Assembly: GCF_013912375.1 (NCBI RefSeq)
Contig: NZ_JACETV010000002.1
Location: 992,001 to 1,056,000 of the forward strand
Reading direction: 5' to 3'
Origin: Emticicia sp. BO119
GTDB lineage: Bacteria; Bacteroidota; Bacteroidia; Cytophagales; Spirosomataceae
DNA length: 64,000 nucleotides
Shown: one piece after another, positions 51,928 to 59,458 of the stretch
Layout of the letters: the number at the start of each line of letters is the position of its first letter
Numbering within the stretch: the first letter of the stretch is position 1
Program-made: the position numbers and the translations under genes
The notes under the pieces: generated by a model
Seen by the model: the letters and a program-made list of their open reading frames with translations, nothing else
Databases searched by the model: none
Told to the model about the DNA's origin: nothing

Positions 51928-52608
51928 TTAGTACCTGTTATTGAAAATATGCGATTCAACCCCTCCTTGCTGTCCTATGAAATAAGGGCTTAAACCAGCC
52001 CCTTGTCCAAAATGGATAGGCACTCTTCCCTGCAAATTCGGCAAGGCAAAGGTTGTCTGCCCATTTCCTCCATAGGTAGTGCCTAACAAAGAAAAAAGAG
52101 CAGTGTTCTGTGCAATTGAAAGTAACTGCCCGTTGCACATTGCCCAGCCTCTGGGGGCAAAATTGAAACCATAGATAGTAATTTCACCTATGTAAGGTTC
52201 AGCACCATCTCTTGATGGAAAAATTCCTTGTAAAGCAATACATATATTAACAGCCAGATAAGGCTGTAGATTGTTTAAAGCCGTAATAGTACTCGGGTTC
52301 GGGCTTGTATTTACCCAATTATTCCCATTCCATGTTAAAAGCTGTCCAGAGCTTGTTCCTGCGTTAATCGGGTTTAAGAACTGCCAAGCTGAACCTGTCC
52401 AGTAATAAAATCCTTTTTTCTGATTAGCACCGGTGTTAAAAATTAACTGTCCTTCTGCCGGGCTGATAATCGGACTGGCAGAGTTTAAATCGGCTGTTAA
52501 GGTGATTTTAGGTACAAGTACACCATCAGGTACAATAGCGGCAGACTGGGCACTGACTAACTGGCTGATGCATAGGATTGCTATCAATCCAGGTATAATT
52601 TTTTTCAT
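51928..52608 (-). CDS. Secreted tail-collar domain protein with rearranged signatures
   Basis: This 226-residue protein has a signal peptide (MKKIIPGLIAILCISQLVSA) and a domain typical of Bacteroidota surface proteins (DGVLVPKITLTADLNS to GFYYWTGSAWQFLN, 29-79). It ends with a phage tail collar domain (PF07484 type) at about 137-215: EPYIGEITIYGFNFAPRGWA, then ALFSLLGTTYGGNGQTTFAL. The segment QPYLAVNICIALQGIFPSRD (115-134), which ends MdpB-type proteins, here precedes the collar, and the chain stops just after GQQGGVESH. It is not part of a prophage. It shares a transcript with the subtilase and a paralog. Confidence 0.88.
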   Translation of the reverse strand: MKKIIPGLIAILCISQLVSAQSAAIVPDGVLVPKITLTADLNSASPIISPAEGQLIFNTGANQKKGFYYWTGSAWQFLNPINAGTSSGQLLTWNGNNWVNTSPNPSTITALNNLQPYLAVNICIALQGIFPSRDGAEPYIGEITIYGFNFAPRGWAMCNGQLLSIAQNTALFSLLGTTYGGNGQTTFALPNLQGRVPIHFGQGAGLSPYFIGQQGGVESHIFNNRY

Positions 52609-52738
52609 AGCCTGTAATTTTAAGTTTTATAACTCATCAAAGATATTCTTTTTTTTAGAAAAATATCAGTATTAAAACCTACTAATTCATAAGTATGTTT
52701 TAAAAATTGAGATAAAACAGGCTATTTTTTTATAGTTT

Positions 52739-53470
52739 TCAGTATTTATTGGATATTGTTTCTTTTCCACCCATCTCACCTAAGGATATTGGGGTTAGGC
52801 CATTGCCGGCACCATAGTGCACAGGGTTTCTCCCTCTTAAGTCAGGTAGTCCGAAAGTTGTTCTTCCATCACCTCCATAAGTAGTACCTAATAAAGAAAA
52901 AAGCGCAGTATTTTGGGCAATATTCATGAGCCTTCCATCGCAATAGGCCCAGCCGCGAGGTTCAAATCCGAACCCAAACATGGCTATCTCAGCTAAAAAC
53001 GGTGAATCTCCATTTCTTGAGGGAAATATCCCTTGTAAAGCAATACAAAAATTCACGGCAGTGTAGGGTTGGCGTATCTTTGAGTCTTCAGAAGGGTTAG
53101 GATTAGTATTAATCCAGTTATACCCATTCCAGGTTAGTAAATCGCCGACACTTGTACCTGCGTTCAATTGAACGTTATTTGTGTATATACTCAATGGAGC
53201 CGTTGCCGTGAGTATTGCAGTATTTAATGTTTGCCAGGCATCCCCATTCCAATAATAAAAGCCTTTAGGCTGGTTATCTCCTATATTAAAGATCAAAAGA
53301 CCTTCAGTCGGATTAACAATAGGGTCGGGAGAGCTTAACTGGTAAGTAAGCGAAATTTTAGGTACAAGTACACCATCAGATGTAATAGTCGCAGATTGAG
53401 CATTAACAATCATAATTGAGCAAAAGAAAAGCACTAAACCAGTAAGAGCTAATTGTAGGTGTTTTTTCAT
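52739..53470 (-). CDS. Secreted tail-collar domain protein, paralog
   Basis: This is a paralog of the downstream gene with the same layout in 243 residues: signal peptide (MKKHLQLALTGLVLFFCSIM), the DGVLVPKISLTYQLSS to GFYYWNGDAWQTLN module, QPYTAVNFCIALQGIFPSRN (134-153), then the collar SPFLAEIAMFGFGFEPRGWA and ALFSLLGTTYGGDGRTTFGL. It too ends abruptly after LGEMGGKETIS. I chose the ATG at 53470, because a further upstream one (53494) overlaps a -7 promoter motif and weakens the signal peptide. It is first in the collar-collar-subtilase operon. Confidence 0.88.
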   Translation of the reverse strand: MKKHLQLALTGLVLFFCSIMIVNAQSATITSDGVLVPKISLTYQLSSPDPIVNPTEGLLIFNIGDNQPKGFYYWNGDAWQTLNTAILTATAPLSIYTNNVQLNAGTSVGDLLTWNGYNWINTNPNPSEDSKIRQPYTAVNFCIALQGIFPSRNGDSPFLAEIAMFGFGFEPRGWAYCDGRLMNIAQNTALFSLLGTTYGGDGRTTFGLPDLRGRNPVHYGAGNGLTPISLGEMGGKETISNKY

Positions 53471-53491
53471 GATATGAGTTTTTTTATGATT

Positions 53492-53499
53492 CAAAGGTA
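53492..53499 (-). promoter_or_regulatory. -7 element of the collar/subtilase operon
   Basis: TACCTTTG on the minus strand lies 21 bases upstream of the first collar ATG. No TTG at -33. Confidence 0.45.
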
Positions 53500-53571
53500 G
53501 GTTTATAGTAAAAATGAATCCTGAAAATGACCTGAAAACCCTGCAAAATTTTTATCCAATGATTTTAAGCA

Positions 53572-53600
53572 CAAAAAAAAGATGCAGTTTTAGTGCATCT
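53572..53600 (-). terminator. Terminator of the Tat-signal propeller gene
   Basis: The 7-bp stem AGATGCA / TGCATCT with a 7-base loop is followed on the minus strand by an uninterrupted T8 run. It separates the propeller gene from the collar operon. Confidence 0.9.
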
Positions 53601-53627
53601 TTCAAATCTGTCTTTTTCTGGTTTTAC

Positions 53628-54665
53628 TTATACTCTCTCCAGTTTAATCGGATATGTTTTTTTGGAATTCCATTGAGGTACATAAATATTCTCGTCTGAG
53701 TCCATATACACATCATGTGGGTGCATAAATACATTAAACGGGTCTTCTTTGCGTTGGGTTTCTAATTTACCATCGGTGTAAACAGGGGCACTCCCACCAG
53801 GTGTAGAAATTACACGGTCGTTTTTATCTAAAATTGTAATATATCCTGAATTAGGATTGTCGCCGGAAGTAGAGCGATAGGCAGCTCCCAGAAGTGTTTC
53901 GCCCTTAATAACCGGACGGCAGATGAATGTACCGGGTAACTCAATTGTGGAAACCGATTTGCCATCTAAAGTAAATCGTTTCCAGCAATTTTCTACCCTT
54001 GAAGTAACCAGCAATGTAGGATTCTTTTTATTACGAGTATCTACAATTACACCATGATTACACTTGAACATATCTTTTCCGCCCCAATGCCGAATCAACT
54101 TCCCCTTTGCATCATATTGCATTACGTAGTTCAGGCCATAACCATCTACTACATAAATATCTCCGTTGGCAGGGTTAACGGCCGTTTCAGTAGGATTAAA
54201 CTGGGTTGGGTAGTCATACGCTCCTGTTTCCTTCGGATAGTCTATTTTAAAAATCACTTTTCCGGCAAGGTCAGTTTTTATTACCTGATGGCGGCTGGTA
54301 TCACAAATCAATAAGAACTGGTCACTTCCTTGTCCGGCTATGGTTAAACCATGCCCACCCGGATAGGAATTACCCCAGGTTTCAAGCAACTTGCCAGACT
54401 TATCATAGATTAATACATTATTTTTGGTTTCGTTGGTCAGTAGAATCAATCTTCCTTTTGAGTCTTCTACCATTTCATGGCAATCGTTGACAGGATTCCT
54501 GGATGCATCTAATACTCCCCAGCCTGTTTTGACGCGATATTTATGTGAATTATGACCGATGATTATTTCATCATTTTTGCCGAAACTCATTTCAGGCAGT
54601 AGTGTCGCTGCAGTTGCTAAGCCACCTAACTTAACAAAATCACGACGGTTCAGGTATTGGTTCAT
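53628..54665 (-). CDS. Tat-exported NHL-repeat/six-bladed beta-propeller protein
   Basis: The protein (345 residues) starts with a twin-arginine signal (NRRDFVKLGGLATAATLLPE), which decides the ATG at 54665 over a longer frame open to 54737. The rest is a repeated NHL-type propeller: GRLILLTNETKNNVLIYDKS, LLETWGNSYPGGHGL, NPANGDIYVVDGYGLNYVMQ, HPHDVYMDSDENIYVPQWNS. Such proteins include peptidylamidoglycolate-lyase-like and 6-bladed propellers of the Bacteroidota; no active site is certain. Export in folded form fits the tatC gene at 15916-16800. Confidence 0.88.
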   Translation of the reverse strand: MNQYLNRRDFVKLGGLATAATLLPEMSFGKNDEIIIGHNSHKYRVKTGWGVLDASRNPVNDCHEMVEDSKGRLILLTNETKNNVLIYDKSGKLLETWGNSYPGGHGLTIAGQGSDQFLLICDTSRHQVIKTDLAGKVIFKIDYPKETGAYDYPTQFNPTETAVNPANGDIYVVDGYGLNYVMQYDAKGKLIRHWGGKDMFKCNHGVIVDTRNKKNPTLLVTSRVENCWKRFTLDGKSVSTIELPGTFICRPVIKGETLLGAAYRSTSGDNPNSGYITILDKNDRVISTPGGSAPVYTDGKLETQRKEDPFNVFMHPHDVYMDSDENIYVPQWNSKKTYPIKLERV

Positions 54666-54712
54666 GGTATGAGGTTGAATATTGTCTGATAATTTTAGCT
54701 TAAATATAAGAA

Positions 54713-54743
54713 AAAAGCATGACTCACAAGAAACCATGCTTTT
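54713..54743 (-). terminator. Terminator of the DEAD-box helicase gene
   Basis: A 9-bp stem (AAAAGCATG / CATGCTTTT) with a 13-base loop lies just past the stop and is followed by TTCTTAT on the minus strand. Confidence 0.75.
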
Positions 54744-54753
54744 ATTCTATTGT

Positions 54754-56091
54754 TTATCTTCGTTTTGGAGTTCCCCTCCTTTTGTCCGGCTTATTGTTTT
54801 TCTTTGCCTGAGAAGAGGGCTTACCCTTTTTAACCTCCGGTTTTCTGTTTTTCTTTTCATGAAATGCTCCCTTAAAGGTTGGATCTTCTTTTTTACGTTG
54901 ATCATCAACTTCACGAAGATAGGTCTGATTTTCTTCAAAAGGAGTATCTGCTATCTCTACCTCAATTGGAATCTGTTCTCGCGGAATTTCCATACGGATA
55001 ATCCTCTCAATCTTTTTTATATGATATTCTTCCGCAATAGTCAGGAAGGTAACAGCTTCTCCAACCTGATTGGCTCTTCCGGTACGCCCGATACGGTGTA
55101 CATAATCTTCGTAAATAAGCGGCACATCGAAGTTGATTACATGAGATACCTGCTGAATATCAATTCCTCTGGCGGCAACGTCGGTAGCAACTAATACATT
55201 TACGTCTCCCTCACGAAAAGCTTCCATCGAATTGATACGGGTGTTTTGACCTTTATTGGCATGAATCACCCGTATTTTGCTAAAAGGAACAATCTTTTGT
55301 ACCATCGAATTATACACAAAGTCGGCTACTTCTTTCGACCTCGTAAAAACAATGGCTTTCTTTACGCCTTCTTTCTCAAAGAGGTATTTCAGCAGATTGA
55401 TTTTTGTCTGAGTATTAGGCACTTCAAACATCCGCTGTTTCACAGTTTCGGCTGTTGTAGCTTGTGGCGTTACCTCAATACGTGTAGGAAACTCTAAAAA
55501 CTCCTCCGATAATCTTTCAACCTTGTCAGGGAAAGTAGCCGAGAATAATAAGTTTTGTCTTTTACGTGGAATCACTTCTAAAATCTTGCGTATTTGCGGC
55601 ATAAAACCCATATCCATCATTTTATCGGCTTCATCCAATACCATGATTTTCAGATCTTTTACCGCAATTTCTTCACGCAGATACAAATCCATGAATCTCC
55701 CGGGGGTTGCTACAATAATATCAATTCCTTTCTGAATAGTCTCAATCTGTGTTTTGGGGCCAAGCCCGCCGTATATAGCTGTGTGGCGCAAATCAGTGTA
55801 TCTGGCGAGTTCAGCTATTGCTTTATCAATCTGAATCACTAATTCTCGGGTTGGTGCAAAAATAATACAACGAGGCATTGTACCCTGTGCATATTTTATT
55901 TTCATCAATATAGGCAACAGATAAGCGGCTGTTTTGCCTGTACCTGTCTGAGCAATGCCTAATACATCATGCCCTTTCAGAATCAACGGAATAGCTTTTT
56001 CCTGTATAGGAGTAGGCTCTGTGTATCCGCTATCTGCTATGGCATTCAAGAGCTGGCGATTCAACTCAAACTTTTCAAAAGAATTTTCCAT
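54754..56091 (-). CDS. DEAD-box RNA helicase, RhlE-like
   Basis: All DEAD-box motifs are present in 445 residues: Q motif near FEKFELNRQLLNAIADSGYT, motif I AQTGTGKTAAYLLP, Ib TPGRFMD, motif II VLDEADKMMDMGFM, motif III FSATFPD, motif V ATDVAARGIDI and motif VI HRIGRTGR. The last ~60 residues are Lys/Arg-rich (KPSSQAKKNNKPDKRRGTPK), an RNA-binding tail as in RhlE. It remodels RNA in ribosome assembly or cold adaptation. A CAAAATTA at 56147-56154 (TAATTTTG on the minus strand) is a likely -7 element. Confidence 0.95.
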   Translation of the reverse strand: MENSFEKFELNRQLLNAIADSGYTEPTPIQEKAIPLILKGHDVLGIAQTGTGKTAAYLLPILMKIKYAQGTMPRCIIFAPTRELVIQIDKAIAELARYTDLRHTAIYGGLGPKTQIETIQKGIDIIVATPGRFMDLYLREEIAVKDLKIMVLDEADKMMDMGFMPQIRKILEVIPRKRQNLLFSATFPDKVERLSEEFLEFPTRIEVTPQATTAETVKQRMFEVPNTQTKINLLKYLFEKEGVKKAIVFTRSKEVADFVYNSMVQKIVPFSKIRVIHANKGQNTRINSMEAFREGDVNVLVATDVAARGIDIQQVSHVINFDVPLIYEDYVHRIGRTGRANQVGEAVTFLTIAEEYHIKKIERIIRMEIPREQIPIEVEIADTPFEENQTYLREVDDQRKKEDPTFKGAFHEKKNRKPEVKKGKPSSQAKKNNKPDKRRGTPKRR

Positions 56092-56238
56092 GTATATTGG
56101 TTTGAATGAGCAGAAAATACTTACTACATTCGTTATTAATTTGATGCAAAATTAGTCAAATATTAAAACTTAGCCTAATTTCGGGGTTTCCCAACTGATT
56201 TGATGAAAATTGTGTCATAGAAAAAAATACCATAACCA

Positions 56239-57417
56239 ATGCAAAAGAGTTTATTATTAGTTGTTTGTCTTGTATGTTTATTAATTACGGCCTGTCAAAA
56301 AAAACAGGAACCATTACCAGACGACGAAATTGCTTCGATGAGTGTTTCGGCCAGAAAGATCAATGATGGGGTAACATTAGATATTGCTGCTGTAACATTT
56401 AAGAATGCTAACCCTGTGGCAACGACTTTTGAACAGGCAGAAGTATGGATTTCAGAAGAAGCATCGGGCTACTCAAATATGAAGCTCTCGTCTACTACTA
56501 CTTCAAGAACCGTGAAATTAGAGAATCTGAAAGCAGATAAAACGTATTTTGTAGCCGTAAAAGGCCTGAAAAATGGTGTTAAGTCGGAGTTTTCAAAACC
56601 CATAATGTTTACTACAAGTTCAATAAAGCCGCTTGAAACACTGCTGGAGCTACCAAATGGCTGGTTTATGAGTAGCTCTGATAAAAGCCCTTATCTGGCC
56701 TATGTTGATGCCAGTACTGGTGAAGTAACTTTACAGAACTGGAAAGATAAATCTAAAAAAGTGATTTTCAGGAATTCCGCCAGCAAAAGCTATCAGATAA
56801 AAGGTTTTTATTCGGAAGGAACACTTCTGGTTTTAGAAACAACCAGAGAGAGAGAACGGGCTTATGATTATTACGATTTTCTGTCTGACAAGATTATTGA
56901 AATAAAAATGCCTCCGGGAGCAAGAATCTGGAATTGCGCTTTTTCGCCTGATGGATTTAAAATGGCTTATACCGATTATAATAAGACAGGCCTATTCATT
57001 TATGACACAGTAATAGAAAACGTCAGACTTTACTCAAATGAAGCCTTTTATGATTTTGATTGGTCGCGCGATGGTAAAAATATTGATCAGATAAGGACTA
57101 AACCTAATTCAAGTTCTGATACACGCGAAGTAGTAAGGTGGGATTTAGCAGATAGCGGAAAAACACCTGCTAAATTGTTTGAGTGGCCAGATAATATTCA
57201 ATGGACATCATTTTCCCCTAAAGATGATTACGTATTGTTTGCCAGCTATGTATCTAATAATGCCGACTTGTGGATTTATGAATTGAAAACCGGTAAAACC
57301 TGGCAGATTTCAGATGTAGCTAACTTCGGTTGGTTGTCAGATAAGGAGTTTTTTGTCAATGCTAATAAAACCGGTAATGAAACAAGCTGGAAAACCTATA
57401 AATATACAATGCCTTAG
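56239..57417 (+). CDS. Lipoprotein with FnIII-like and beta-propeller domains
   Basis: A lipoprotein signal (SLLLVVCLVCLLITAC) gives a lipidated Cys19. Residues 30-125 resemble a fibronectin type III domain (VWISEEASGYSNMKLSSTTT, then KTYFVAVKGLKNGVKSEFSK). The remaining 260 residues look like a TolB/WD-type propeller (FSPDGFKMAYTDYNK, DWSRDGKNIDQIRTK, FSPKDDYVLFASYVS). It is probably a surface or periplasmic binding protein. The function is unknown. It converges on the 650-residue membrane protein gene with only 10 bp between stops, and both 3' ends form one hairpin. Confidence 0.75.
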   Translation: MQKSLLLVVCLVCLLITACQKKQEPLPDDEIASMSVSARKINDGVTLDIAAVTFKNANPVATTFEQAEVWISEEASGYSNMKLSSTTTSRTVKLENLKADKTYFVAVKGLKNGVKSEFSKPIMFTTSSIKPLETLLELPNGWFMSSSDKSPYLAYVDASTGEVTLQNWKDKSKKVIFRNSASKSYQIKGFYSEGTLLVLETTRERERAYDYYDFLSDKIIEIKMPPGARIWNCAFSPDGFKMAYTDYNKTGLFIYDTVIENVRLYSNEAFYDFDWSRDGKNIDQIRTKPNSSSDTREVVRWDLADSGKTPAKLFEWPDNIQWTSFSPKDDYVLFASYVSNNADLWIYELKTGKTWQISDVANFGWLSDKEFFVNANKTGNETSWKTYKYTMP

Positions 57418-57450
57418 TCAGGCACCCTTAGTAAGCGGGCATTGTATATT
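57401..57450. terminator. Inverted repeat embedded in the ends of two convergent genes
   Basis: Perfect 13-bp arms AATATACAATGCC (57401-57413) and GGCATTGTATATT (57438-57450) lie inside the last codons of each gene, so both proteins end with the residues YTMP or YTMPAY. The loop is 24 bases. No strong T-tract follows. Confidence 0.65.
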
Positions 57451-59380
57451 CCTGAAACCGGCCTTTAAAACTTTCACCAAATCCTCCGCTGTATTTCGCC
57501 CAGAAACGTATCTTTCTGACTTTTAGGTTATTTTTACCTCTATTCAGGAAAAATGAGGCGGCCTCTGCCTGGGTCGTAACTTTCGGGCTAATAAAAATTC
57601 CTCCTTTTAGAATCTTATCTATTACCCTGAAATTTTCCTGTTTACCATTTTCGTAGGTAACCAGACAATGCAAATAGGGCGGTTGGAAGAATAAGCGTGC
57701 TACTTTTCCTTTGAGACTATAATCTATATCAGCAGAAAAAACGATAGGATTATCGGTGATAGGTACAATGATGTCTTCATCAAGCCTAAAAGTAATATCT
57801 TTGGTATTAACTGTTTTCAGTATGTTAGAGATAGGCTGATGCTGGAAAACAAAGAAAGTATCTTTTGCTATCAATGTGGTATCTGTCAGCTGATAGTTTT
57901 TTAATAAAGCCTTTGTTAAATCTGTTTCTACCCAGAAAGGATTCTGTTCCCGGAAAGATTCTACATGATAAACCACAAACTTCGGTGCCGTTTCAGAAAG
58001 GTATTTCTCACCATTCTTCTGCATCAACCAATCACTATTAGCTTGATATGACTGAATAACCGGACGAGGATTATAATTCAATTGGTTAAAAAACAGATAA
58101 GTAACCTGATGCGGTACAATATCGACAGTTTCATTGCCTATTTTGTCTACTAATGATTGCGGTAGTTTAATCGGAATATTCCTGAAATTATCTTCATAAT
58201 CATAAGTAAAAAGTCTTTTAAGATAGTTTACTGGATTTTTCTGTGCAACAATAGTTAATACTTGCCGAAGCTTAAAACCCTCATTCATGGCCTTGGCTAC
58301 TTCAGAAGGGGGGTAAGTGAGTGCATAGCCTTTTAGCGTATGCTCTCCCATATAATAACGAATAACCTGTGTAGCCGAAAGTTGCAAAACCAGAATAGCA
58401 ATAAAGGCTCTGCCTGCCCATATTTTTTGCCTCTCCTCAGTAAACAAATATAAAAGCACAGCCAACGGAGACATAAACAAGAAAAACCCGAAAACATTAT
58501 AATGCCCTACGGCCGTATGTGCCTGTTTAAAACTCAAAAACCACGTGATTGCCACAAGTATATAAAGATAAGCGGATTTCCATTGAAAAGTTAATAGGAT
58601 GAAAATTCCTGCAACGAGTAAAATTAAACCCTCGAATACCAGAAGTGGTAAAAATTCTGCCTGACTTAAGAGCATGGCTGCCATTCCATCCTGATAAGAG
58701 TCTATGATTTTCGTACTTGCTCCCAGATAGGCAGGAATATCTACATTCAGCATAAAAGAAAGGGCATAGGTGAGCAATACCTGTAAAACAGCCACAATAA
58801 TAACCGTTCGAAGTGTGAAATAACGAGCTATATAAAAATAAATCAAAGAAGCATAAAAGAGTATATAAACCACAATGCTTAAATTAACCTTTATATAGAA
58901 AACAAAGACCGATATAATAAAAGCCAGCAATAAGCCCACTGAATTACGGGTTTGTTGCGCATGCAATAGCCAGAATAAAAAGAAGTAAAAAAGTGTAAAT
59001 GAGGTATCGGCAATAAAACCCCAGGGCATAAAAATGAGTAAAGCCGAAACGGCCACAATCCACCATTTTTTACCAGCTTTGGCAAAGGCAAACCGAATGA
59101 TAATGAGGTAATTAAATAACGTGAAAATCTCAACAGCAACTAATAAAAGATGAGAAACAGTTTTAGGAAGAAGACCCGTATTCAGATACCCCAAAGGGCC
59201 ATAGTTAAATATAAAATCTCTGCCAAATACAAAATTTTTATCAATAGCCATCACTAAGGCTTCGTGCCATGAAGCATCAATATCGAAACCTGCATAGCCG
59301 GCAGGTAATGATAAAGAAAAGAAAATAAGACTGAAAAAAACAAGAAAGAGGTTTTGCTTTGTGATTTTTACCGGAGCCAT
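57428..59380 (-). CDS. Large polytopic membrane protein of unknown function
   Basis: The first ~370 residues of 650 contain about eleven hydrophobic helices. The remaining 280 residues are extracytoplasmic and beta-rich. A motif near residue 50, FGRDFIFNYGPLGYL, preceded by DIDASWHEALVMAIDKN, resembles the first periplasmic loop of GT-C-like membrane proteins with Asp/Glu near helix 1, but no glycosyltransferase domain can be named. The C-terminal part (KLPQSLVDKIGNETVDIVPH, then ITDNPIVFSADIDYSLKGKV) may bind carbohydrate. It follows the GH20 gene by 78 bp with a terminator between, so it has its own promoter. Confidence 0.7.
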   Translation of the reverse strand: MAPVKITKQNLFLVFFSLIFFSLSLPAGYAGFDIDASWHEALVMAIDKNFVFGRDFIFNYGPLGYLNTGLLPKTVSHLLLVAVEIFTLFNYLIIIRFAFAKAGKKWWIVAVSALLIFMPWGFIADTSFTLFYFFLFWLLHAQQTRNSVGLLLAFIISVFVFYIKVNLSIVVYILFYASLIYFYIARYFTLRTVIIVAVLQVLLTYALSFMLNVDIPAYLGASTKIIDSYQDGMAAMLLSQAEFLPLLVFEGLILLVAGIFILLTFQWKSAYLYILVAITWFLSFKQAHTAVGHYNVFGFFLFMSPLAVLLYLFTEERQKIWAGRAFIAILVLQLSATQVIRYYMGEHTLKGYALTYPPSEVAKAMNEGFKLRQVLTIVAQKNPVNYLKRLFTYDYEDNFRNIPIKLPQSLVDKIGNETVDIVPHQVTYLFFNQLNYNPRPVIQSYQANSDWLMQKNGEKYLSETAPKFVVYHVESFREQNPFWVETDLTKALLKNYQLTDTTLIAKDTFFVFQHQPISNILKTVNTKDITFRLDEDIIVPITDNPIVFSADIDYSLKGKVARLFFQPPYLHCLVTYENGKQENFRVIDKILKGGIFISPKVTTQAEAASFFLNRGKNNLKVRKIRFWAKYSGGFGESFKGRFQEYTMPAY

Positions 59381-59390
59381 CTAAAAAATA

Positions 59391-59430
59391 AAGTCTTTTA
59401 CTCTGATTGCAAAAGTAGAGTAAAAGACTT
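59391..59430 (-). terminator. Terminator of the GH20 gene with a -7 motif in its loop
   Basis: A 14-bp perfect stem (AAGTCTTTTACTCT / AGAGTAAAAGACTT) is followed by TTTATTTTTTAG on the minus strand. The loop contains TACTTTTG (minus strand, 59410-59417), a TAnnTTTG match for the downstream membrane-protein gene. Confidence 0.8.
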
Positions 59431-59458
59431 CTATTTTAGGTATATAAACCTGAAAATT

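Noticed and set aside
51928-53470. Possible prophage because of tail-collar domains
   Set aside because: Both proteins have signal peptides, and no integrase, capsid, terminase or other tail gene is nearby; the collar fold is also found in bacterial secreted proteins.
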